A stretch of DNA of 64,000 nt from Nitrosomonas sp. (GTDB taxonomy: Bacteria > Pseudomonadota > Gammaproteobacteria > Burkholderiales > Nitrosomonadaceae). Location of the stretch: NCBI GenBank assembly GCA_019745325.1, contig JAIETK010000003.1, positions 62,001 through 126,000 on the forward strand, in the 5' to 3' direction. Both the position numbers and the translations under genes were made by a program. How positions within the stretch are numbered: position 1 is the stretch's first letter; each line of letters starts with the position of its first letter. This document shows positions 57,562 through 64,000 of the stretch, piece by piece. The notes beneath the pieces were generated by a model, which was not told the DNA's origin, made no database searches, and saw only the letters and a list, made by a program, of their open reading frames with translations.

Positions 57562-57943
57562 TCACTGAATTGAGAAATAATCAGAATCACTGGCTTATGA
57601 TTGCTGAACTGGTTGTTTGATACACTCAATTTTGATGACATTCACCGCGGTTTGTTCAAACGGCAATCTGGGATCTTCATTTATTTCTGCAATGCATCGA
57701 ATATTTTCTGATTCGCGGCACGGAAAAACTTCCTAGAATTGCAACCGGATTAAAGATTTAGAGAAAATTGATAATGCGGAAGAACTGGGTTTTTTGTTCA
57801 GAATTACTGCTTCTACTTTTAACCTTCAGTTCTTCGCTTGATTTGAAAAACAATCTATGCCGGAATTACTCCGATTGACAATACTTGAGCAGTATTAAGT
57901 TAAGACGAGGAAATTCTCAAAGAGTAACTTAGAAGATATCAGC
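57562..57943. other. gene-poor stretch with a possible small coding remnant
   Basis: On the minus strand, from 57732 to TAA at 57595, a 45-codon frame reads EVFPCRESENIRCIAEINED and ends IKQPVQQS. It is protein-like but has no ATG and is closed upstream by TAG, so it is likely a truncated gene remnant. Otherwise nothing. Confidence 0.3.
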
Positions 57944-58183
57944 TCATCGTAATTTGCCGCGAATAACCCGAATAGATTCTGGATTTTTCACAACAAGCTT
58001 TCCTTCACCCCCTACGAGATTTCCACAGCTGCATGCTGATTTGATAAATGGCAAAGAATTAACAATCTCCGTACATTCCAGGCATTCATAATATAAATCG
58101 CCGCTGGTCGGGAGCTTCGCCGGATCTGGAGCGGGTTCAACGGGATAGAAATTATAAATCTTGCGCATATCGATTTTCAGCAT
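57944..58183 (-). CDS. small cysteine-rich protein, function unknown
   Basis: 79 residues with AAGGAG at normal distance before the ATG. Two cysteine clusters, CLEC and ACSCGN, around LYYECLEC and FIKSACSCGNLVGG could form a zinc ribbon-like knuckle. Acidic, soluble, no signal. I do not recognise a named family. Confidence 0.72.
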   Translation of the reverse strand: MLKIDMRKIYNFYPVEPAPDPAKLPTSGDLYYECLECTEIVNSLPFIKSACSCGNLVGGEGKLVVKNPESIRVIRGKLR

Positions 58184-58473
58184 TTTCTCTCCTTGAATGA
58201 AGGTTATTTATTTCGCTAAGTTAACGGCAATCATCTTGAAAATCGTAGGGGCACAAATTTGAATTGAAGCAAAAACCTCTTTTAGGAAAATTTTCCAGTC
58301 TCAAAGGAACAAGGTTTGATCAACATCAAAACGAAGTCAGAAACAAAATACAAAGGCGATGGGATTAAGGTAAAATAAAAAAGTTAGGTTCGTGTGGCTG
58401 GGCCAACATCAGAAGTTATTGATAAATAAATAGATATATTAGATCGTAGTGTTTTTTTATAGGAAAATTTTAA

Positions 58474-58674
58474 ATGAAGGTTAATAAAAATGTTGTTGGC
58501 ATCATTGTTCTTAGTGTTGGTTTAGTAGGATGTAGCGGTGGCGGTCTTCCCGAAGCAGATTCAGTCAATTGCGCAGGACGAGGCATGGAAAAGTCGCTGG
58601 CTGAATTCAAAAACAATGAACCTGCACGACAAGCTTTCTTAGATAAATGCAATGAAATAAACCAAGGGAAGTAA
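58474..58674 (+). CDS. small lipoprotein, function unknown
   Basis: 66 residues with hydrophobic stretch VVGIIVLSVGLVGC; lipobox LVGC with Cys20, then GGG and a charged mature part with two cysteines (CAGRG and DKCNE) that may pair. AGGAAAA lies before the ATG. Alone between divergent or convergent neighbours. Related in type, not clearly in sequence, to the two small lipoproteins at 7.2-8.0 kb. Confidence 0.72.
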   Translation: MKVNKNVVGIIVLSVGLVGCSGGGLPEADSVNCAGRGMEKSLAEFKNNEPARQAFLDKCNEINQGK

Positions 58675-58737
58675 ATCCTCGGAAGTTTTCAATAGGAATC
58701 ACTTTTAAGTGATCTCCAGCTTCTGAGAAGCAGTCAA

Positions 58738-58807
58738 TGTAGGGTGATTAAGCCGGATTATATTTAGTCCAAGTTAACTGAGATGGTCCGGATTACTACA
58801 CCCTACG
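58738..58807. repeat. imperfect 20-bp inverted repeat between convergent genes
   Basis: TGTAGGGTGATTAAGCCGGA (58738-58757) and TCCGGATTACTACACCCTAC (58787-58806) are imperfect inverted repeats. It sits between the small lipoprotein and the lipid kinase genes. It resembles short palindromic repeats starting GTAGGGTG seen in many Proteobacteria, and may act as a transcript end. Confidence 0.5.
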
Positions 58808-58876
58808 TTCCTTCTATAAAAAATCAATTAATCAGGCAGATATCTAATCGAATCGCCGACAAACCGCTCGTAGCGC

Positions 58877-59890
58877 TTATACACTGAAGCGCGAAGGTAG
58901 CAATACCCGGATCGGGCGGGAACTGATGGTGAACTCGATGGTGCTTTCAGCCTCAATATCCCGGTTCCGGAAATAATCGCCGTCCACTTGTAACGGATAG
59001 GATTGTCCATGCAAAGTGCAAGCGATGTGTTTCCCGGAGTAGTATTGCATCGGCAAATTGGCGGGTTTGCGTTGCAGAATTTTCATGGCTTTGATCAACT
59101 CATGTTGATGCCGCGCACCCGGCAAAAAACCGGCCACCAATTCATTTCTCGAAGGATTGGCACTCGGCACCAGTTGTAAATTTCTGGCGTATGCCGAGCT
59201 ATTGGCTACGATGAGATAACCGGATTGATGATCGACAACGGCTTGCCCATCCACTTGCACGGAAACCTTAGGGTGATGCAACGAACACAACGCTTTCAAG
59301 CCGTGCCAAAGATAAATCGAATCGTTCAGCGGACCTTTGCGCTTGCCGATGTTTTTGACGGTTAACGAATCCAATCCCATCGAAGCCATATGAAAAAAAG
59401 GCTTGCTGCCTTTAATCCCTTTACCGCTGATCAAACCATAATATTGCTGTATGCAGGAACCAGCTACAATCGCCCGCAAAAGATCATCCGCGCTGGCGCT
59501 CATTTCGTAGGAACGGGCAAACAACGACTCATTCCCGCCGGGAATGGCATAAATCGGCATATCGGTTTTATCGATCAGATTCAGTAATTTTCTGACCGTA
59601 CCATCGCCACCGGCCACCACAATCAGATCATTCTCCTCGATCTTGCCGGCAATACGCGAATATCTCTTGGTTTTTTTCTCGGATGGTAGCACCTCCACCA
59701 CTTTACCCTCGCACATCAGCTCTTTTGCCAATTCAACCGCCGTTGCTTCGGTGTTTCCGGCACTGGAAATCGGATTGAAAATAATCAGGATTTTTTGCGG
59801 CGCTGGAATCTTGAGGATCAGCGGACTGGATTGAAATAATAGATTCTCATTTATCAAAGAAAGCGACATATCAACAATGTATTTAGGCAA
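58877..59890 (-). CDS. YegS/DAGK-family lipid kinase
   Basis: 337 residues. Diacylglycerol/sphingosine-kinase-type catalytic domain with nucleotide motif GGDGT (94-98), IFNPISSAGNTEA at 38-50 and AIPGGNESLFARS. Phosphorylates a lipid hydroxyl; substrate unknown. The 5' end overlaps the glycosyltransferase stop by 8 bp (ATG 59890; ATG 59869 is possible). Last of a lipid/sugar gene set. Confidence 0.88.
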   Translation of the reverse strand: MPKYIVDMSLSLINENLLFQSSPLILKIPAPQKILIIFNPISSAGNTEATAVELAKELMCEGKVVEVLPSEKKTKRYSRIAGKIEENDLIVVAGGDGTVRKLLNLIDKTDMPIYAIPGGNESLFARSYEMSASADDLLRAIVAGSCIQQYYGLISGKGIKGSKPFFHMASMGLDSLTVKNIGKRKGPLNDSIYLWHGLKALCSLHHPKVSVQVDGQAVVDHQSGYLIVANSSAYARNLQLVPSANPSRNELVAGFLPGARHQHELIKAMKILQRKPANLPMQYYSGKHIACTLHGQSYPLQVDGDYFRNRDIEAESTIEFTISSRPIRVLLPSRFSV

Positions 59891-60926
59891 GATCCACGGG
59901 AATTATTTTGACTTCCGACCAAATCTGATGACACCAGGATTGATCGATTGGCGGCATTCCGGCTTTAATCCATTGCACCAGATGCTTGGCCGTATTGGGA
60001 AATGTCACGCGCAGCGCCTTCGTGATATACAGCCATTCCTCGATAATCGCCGCATCGACTGTCTGCATCGTATGCCCATAACCCAAGGCCTTCAAAGCGG
60101 CGGCATTGGATGCTTGTTCCATTTGCGCATGCACGGGTTTTACCAGAATTTTCTTGCCTAACTGTAGCGATTCGCTCGCCAACTCAAACCCGGCATTACA
60201 AATAATACCGGCGCAATCCGCCAGGTCTTTCTGGAACCCGGTGAGCGATAAAGGCTTGCAAAAAATATGCGCAAAAGACGAAGGAATCACCTCCGGGGAA
60301 TAAATATGAAACTCGAAATCTTTAAAGCGCGAGAAAAGCTTGATGATGTGCTGCTGATTTTCGAACGGCAAATAAACGACAATCTTGTTTTTCCGCAACT
60401 GCTCCGCATTAAAAGGCGTTTCTATGACCGGCGGCAACAGCGGTTGATCGAAATGATGCCAATGCAGGCCGATACCGAAATCGACCGGCGCAAATTTTTT
60501 TAACACTAATTCAGACATCGGATCGCTACCGGCGCGCGGTATGTTGTATTGAAACGCGTATTGGTGGCTGAAACCCACGGTTTTTTTACCCTGCCGTCTT
60601 GCCGACCAGGAAGTAACCGGCTCGAAGTCGCAAATCACCAGATCGTAGCGGCTCAAATCCAGCGCGCGGATATCCTTCAAAAAACGCAGCGGCTTTGACT
60701 GGAACACAGTCCGCAGGTGATTGATCCTGCCGTTATGGGTACTGAAGGTCAGCCCTTCACGCCACTGATGACCGTTGAAGACCTCCATGTCGAAGAACTT
60801 GTCTTGCGGCCTGCCGGTAAATTGATACGTCACCTCCAGATCAGCCGCCCGAAACTCTTTCGCCATAATCCGGCCACGCGTGATATGGCCATTGCCCGTT
60901 CCTTGAATACCGTAAAAAATTTTCAT
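59883..60926 (-). CDS. MJ1255/VC2487-type glycosyltransferase
   Basis: 347 residues with a GT-B fold: MKIFYGIQGTGNGHITRG at the N-terminus with the GxGxGH motif, and C-terminal CNAGFELASESLQLGK typical of the MurG/UGT-like nucleotide-sugar site. Probably glycosylates a lipid or surface sugar; the donor is not defined. Overlaps the lipid kinase by 8 bp, so the two proteins probably act on linked substrates. Confidence 0.87.
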   Translation of the reverse strand: MKIFYGIQGTGNGHITRGRIMAKEFRAADLEVTYQFTGRPQDKFFDMEVFNGHQWREGLTFSTHNGRINHLRTVFQSKPLRFLKDIRALDLSRYDLVICDFEPVTSWSARRQGKKTVGFSHQYAFQYNIPRAGSDPMSELVLKKFAPVDFGIGLHWHHFDQPLLPPVIETPFNAEQLRKNKIVVYLPFENQQHIIKLFSRFKDFEFHIYSPEVIPSSFAHIFCKPLSLTGFQKDLADCAGIICNAGFELASESLQLGKKILVKPVHAQMEQASNAAALKALGYGHTMQTVDAAIIEEWLYITKALRVTFPNTAKHLVQWIKAGMPPIDQSWCHQIWSEVKIIPVDLA

Positions 60927-61062
60927 TGTGTCATTTCAAATTAGAGATTAATCATTTTATAAATCATAAAGATGAGAAATTCTAGCGGCTCTGTATGACA
61001 ATCAAATGACCGATTCTTGGCAGCGGCATGACAATTGGGTTGCAATCGCGCGACCCAGTCAT

Positions 61063-61992
61063 TCAGTGCGCGTAGTTCAACCACTGCCGGATTTGTGTCC
61101 GGTGCCGGTTAAACCACGATACGCCGACATCCAGCGCTTTTCGCTGGACTGCCGGATCCTTGGCGGAATCCATGTGATCCGGCATGTTGTAATCCTGCAA
61201 GTAGTCATTGATATAGAGCATCTGATCGCCAAGTACCTGCACCGTATTATTGGCATTGGAAATCATCTTCTCCCGGAGAATCAGCGAGGCGATACCGGAT
61301 GCGGACCATTGCAGCCCGCCATAGCGGCAGGCTTTCTTACCATCCATCGCAAATCTGCGCCAGCCGGATCCGATCGAAAGCATTCTGATGCCGGTATCCG
61401 GCCAGTTTTTTTGCGCGTATAAATAAGCACTCAGCCCGGGATTATTCATCCCGACCCCGCCATCGATGCGCCAATCACCGTCTTGTAAGCGGACCGGCGC
61501 ATAAAACGAAGGCGCTGCGGTACACGCATCGGCAATTTCATGCAGCAGAAAATCCGGTTGAACGGAATTGGTAAAAACCTCCAGGGAATCGCGGCTCAGA
61601 TTGAAGCAAGGAATAAAAAGCGATTTCTCTAGCGAGGAAAGCCTGCGATCTTGCAGCGCCGCTTGCAGCGTTTTGCTTTTAGGTGCGCTCTGAAACTTCG
61701 GCCGTAGCTGCAATCTGCTCAGAAAACGGCTCATGCCATGCTCAATCATCATTGCCTGCAGCAACCGCTCTTTGACAATCTTATGAACGAGCGCCTCAGC
61801 ACTGGTTTTTTGACCTAGAATCAAACAGGCGATCAAACCGCCGGACGAAGAACCGGCAATCATATCGAACCGCTCGTAAGTCGATACGCCGGTGTCCTGT
61901 TCCAGGCACGCCAGCACACTGAGCTGAATCAGCAGATGGCTGCCGCCGCCATCCAAGCTCAACAAAAATCTAGGCGGCTTCTCTGCTGGCAA
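61063..61992 (-). CDS. patatin-like phospholipase
   Basis: 309 residues. Oxyanion loop SLDGGG (12-17), nucleophile S49 in GSSSG (47-51), and catalytic D177 in DGGV. Cytoplasmic or peripheral; hydrolyses acyl-lipids. The first 23 bases lie within the end of the upstream phosphatase gene. No secretion signal. The likely function is lipid remodelling with its neighbours. Confidence 0.9.
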   Translation of the reverse strand: MPAEKPPRFLLSLDGGGSHLLIQLSVLACLEQDTGVSTYERFDMIAGSSSGGLIACLILGQKTSAEALVHKIVKERLLQAMMIEHGMSRFLSRLQLRPKFQSAPKSKTLQAALQDRRLSSLEKSLFIPCFNLSRDSLEVFTNSVQPDFLLHEIADACTAAPSFYAPVRLQDGDWRIDGGVGMNNPGLSAYLYAQKNWPDTGIRMLSIGSGWRRFAMDGKKACRYGGLQWSASGIASLILREKMISNANNTVQVLGDQMLYINDYLQDYNMPDHMDSAKDPAVQRKALDVGVSWFNRHRTQIRQWLNYAH

Positions 61993-62779
61993 GCAACTGT
62001 TCCTGTACTAGATTCTGGTATTGTTCATAGTGCTCGGTCCAAAACACGAGCTCCAGCGAGCCATCCGGATGTTCCAGCAGCGTCGAGCAACTTTCCACCC
62101 AATCGCCATCGTTACAGTAAAGCACCGAGTTGATTTCCCGCAACTCGGCATGATGAATATGACCGCACACCACGCCATCGACACCCCGCTCCCTGGCAAG
62201 ATGCGCCAGCGCATCTTCAAAGCTACTGATGTAACTGACCGCGTTCTTAACTTTCAACTTCAGGTAAGCGGATAGCGACCAATACGAAAAACCGAAGAAT
62301 TTGCGCAAGCCGTTCAAATAGTGACTCAGATCCAGCAGGGTGTCATAGGCGATATTGCCGAGCTTCGCCAGCCAGCGGCTGTGCTTGACGATCATGTCGA
62401 ATTCGTCGCCGTGCATCACCAGCAGCTTTCTGCCGTCCGTAGTGGTATGCACGTAATCCTGATGGATCTCGACATTACCGAATACATGCCCGACGCAATC
62501 ACGCAGCGCTTCATCATGATTACCCGGCACATAAATCACTTTGGTGCCGTGTTTGGCTTTGCCGAGAATGGAGCGGATCACATTGGTATGCTGCTGCGGC
62601 CAGTAAGGCGTTTTTTTGATACTCCAGAAATCGACGATATCGCCAACCAGAAAAAGATAATCGGTCTCGACTGAATGCAAGAAATGCAGCAGTGCCTCCG
62701 CCTGGCAACCGTGGAAGCCGAGGTGAACGTCGGAAATCCACACACTTCTAACCTTGATTGGCGCTTTGTCTGTCATCAT
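61970..62779 (-). CDS. LpxH-like metallophosphoesterase (UDP-2,3-diacylglucosamine diphosphatase-type)
   Basis: 269 residues. Metal site motifs in order: ISDVHLG (D17, H19), VGDIVDFW, PGNHDEA, MHGDEFD and CGHIHHAE. The length and motif order fit LpxH-like or LpxH2-type calcineurin-fold enzymes, but several members act on other lipid diphosphates. It starts the minus-strand set with the patatin gene overlapping it by 23 bp. Confidence 0.86.
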   Translation of the reverse strand: MMTDKAPIKVRSVWISDVHLGFHGCQAEALLHFLHSVETDYLFLVGDIVDFWSIKKTPYWPQQHTNVIRSILGKAKHGTKVIYVPGNHDEALRDCVGHVFGNVEIHQDYVHTTTDGRKLLVMHGDEFDMIVKHSRWLAKLGNIAYDTLLDLSHYLNGLRKFFGFSYWSLSAYLKLKVKNAVSYISSFEDALAHLARERGVDGVVCGHIHHAELREINSVLYCNDGDWVESCSTLLEHPDGSLELVFWTEHYEQYQNLVQEQLLASREAA

Positions 62780-62879
62780 GAATGCCCTTATAGGATATTG
62801 ATGACACGGAAGTTTAGAGCGGTATTGTTAAGCCCATTTGAAAAGTTTATGAAATATTCATGAACTTTTGATGAAGCGA

Positions 62880-63599
62880 TCAGACCCTAAAGCAGCAAGC
62901 GGAGAACGATCGCACACCATTAACCGGGTAAGTTTCACCGGCAATGATTTGAAACGATGATGAATCCAAACGGGTATCCTGAACCGGCAGCGTGTCGACT
63001 GCCAGCAATTCGCTGGCGATATCCGCAGGCTTCAAATCGCAACGGGCGCCGCGAATCAGTCCGACCAGCTTCAACGCATCCACACCATACGATTCCAGAC
63101 TTAACGATTCGAAATAAACCTTTTTCCCTTTGGCATCGATCTGGCAAAAATGATCGCTCAGGTGACACATCATTCGAATCTCTCTTTCATAACCCCAGCT
63201 TGAAAATTTTGTTGAGATTAATTGATTCAAGTCTGATTCTTCAAAACTACAGCGTTTACGTGCGGCATCAACATCCAACTTGAAACGTTCAGGCTGATAA
63301 TTGATGGCAATGGCTTTATCTTCGGGAATTTCAAACACCAACGCCACACCACGATGCCCATCGGCATAATGACTCCACAGCACCGGATCGTGATAGTTCT
63401 CGCAAAAACAGATAACGCCGTATCGTTCATTCGTTTGATTCTTGAATGCTTCCAGCTTGATCCGGGTATCCGCATCGGAAAAATCCGCCGCGCAAAATTC
63501 AAATGGATCGTTCAGTTCATTGATGCGCGCAATCTTCAACCGGCGGTCACGCAATGCTTTGAGAGCAAATTCGGAAGAGGTGAAGTGGTAGATAATCAT
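62880..63599 (-). CDS. DUF2971 protein
   Basis: 239 residues from ATG 63599. The longer frame (63680) runs into the transposase remnant and is discarded; the family begins near MIIYHFTSSEFALKALRDRR. Further motifs ELNDPFEF, CFCENYHDPVLWSHYADGH and WGYEREIRMM identify DUF2971, often near defence or mobile genes, function unknown. Its position beside a transposase relic suggests it was acquired. Confidence 0.85.
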   Translation of the reverse strand: MIIYHFTSSEFALKALRDRRLKIARINELNDPFEFCAADFSDADTRIKLEAFKNQTNERYGVICFCENYHDPVLWSHYADGHRGVALVFEIPEDKAIAINYQPERFKLDVDAARKRCSFEESDLNQLISTKFSSWGYEREIRMMCHLSDHFCQIDAKGKKVYFESLSLESYGVDALKLVGLIRGARCDLKPADIASELLAVDTLPVQDTRLDSSSFQIIAGETYPVNGVRSFSACCFRV

Positions 63600-63613
63600 T
63601 GTGGAATTGTCTT

Positions 63614-63840
63614 TTAAAAAGGCTGTGTCACATTTAGCCGCTGAAACTGTCTTGTTTTTCCAAGAGACGCCGGGGAACAAAACGCTGGTGTAATATTTCG
63701 ACCGAGGCGGTCAATCATTCTGCGCCACCCGAGGTAACTCCCAAGATAGCGCGTAGCTACTCCATCAAACTTTTCATCCATTGCTTGAGCCGGCTGCCAT
63801 AAGAATTAACATTCTGAATATGTTGTTTACAACGCGCTGA
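63614..63840 (-). pseudogene. 3' remnant of a transposase gene (IS1595-like, tentative)
   Basis: On the minus strand, one frame reads HIQNVNSYGSRLKQWMK (to about 63770) and, after a frameshift, another reads FDGVATRYLGSYLGWRRMID and ends at TAA (63614-63616) with LNVTQPF. Together these match the C-terminus of a DDE transposase group (typically NVNAYHSRLK...GVATKYL.NYLGWRR). The frameshift and missing 5' end mark it as a relic. Confidence 0.62.
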
Positions 63841-64000
63841 GCTGCAGCAATATCAATCGGGTGGTGAACAATCACCGGTATAGCTCGATTGTTTCACAAG
63901 CAGGACTGGGAGGTTTCATCCTGGCTACGTTTGATCAATGCCATGACTTCATTCCGGTTTAAATTCCGCTGATTTTATTGTTTATACCTCTATTTTTATG

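Overview
The window looks like a chromosomal segment of a betaproteobacterium, most consistent with the Nitrosomonadaceae (Nitrosomonas-like). This rests on the betaproteobacterial order of the rpsB-to-rnhB block, a RegB/RegA redox two-component pair, a PEP-CTERM protein, a moderate base composition and the general character of the proteins. No 16S rRNA or ammonia-oxidation gene is present, so the genus is an inference. Most of the window is housekeeping DNA; accessory DNA is confined to a few places.

Layout. 1-2.2 kb: 3' part of a membrane GGDEF-EAL protein. 2.2-7.1 kb: clpB behind a heat-shock (sigma-32 type) promoter, then dapA-bamC. 7.2-8.8 kb: a gene-poor stretch with two small lipoproteins (one only 49 aa) and a decayed IS3 orfA. 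8.7-10.1 kb: PEP-CTERM/PhoX-like protein. 10.5-15.4 kb: glyA, nrdR, ribD, and regB-regA in the opposite direction. 15.6-27.4 kb: rpsB-tsf-pyrH-frr-uppS-cdsA-dxr-rseP-bamA-skp-fabZ-rnhB, the translation / envelope-assembly block; lpxD, lpxA and lpxB, which normally sit around fabZ, are absent here. 27.5-30.8 kb: slyD-like gene and mutS, convergent. 31.2-37.4 kb: accessory cassette of a large DNA methyltransferase, a DEAD-box helicase and a GIY-YIG nuclease, probably a restriction/defence system. 37.5-39.4 kb: cysK and serine acetyltransferase. 39.5-42.8 kb: small genes (HbpS/GlcG-like, DUF2165, Tim44-like, DUF3293, cytochrome c). 43.1-44.5 kb: rpiA, phoU. 44.6-51.1 kb: type IV pilus minor-pilin operon fimT-pilV-pilW-pilX-pilY1-pilE on the minus strand. 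51.3-53.3 kb: thiO and ispH. 53.8 kb: tRNA-Arg(CCU). 54.3-57.5 kb: membrane-anchored peroxiredoxin, DksA-family protein, Smr protein, trxB and an exported intradiol dioxygenase. 58.9-62.8 kb: four lipid/sugar-active genes in two overlapping pairs. 62.9-63.8 kb: DUF2971 gene beside a transposase remnant.

The most unusual structural feature is a family of 151-bp elements with about 21-bp terminal inverted repeats. There are three full copies (12331-12481, 21783-21933, 40608-40758), one degenerate copy (42819-42964) and a 78-bp relative (15514-15591). They lie at gene edges: one abuts the ribD start codon and one supplies the stop codon of the Tim44-like gene. The best candidate for a poorly described system is the three-gene methyltransferase/helicase/GIY-YIG cassette, whose methyltransferase has a markedly AT-rich central segment that looks exchanged.
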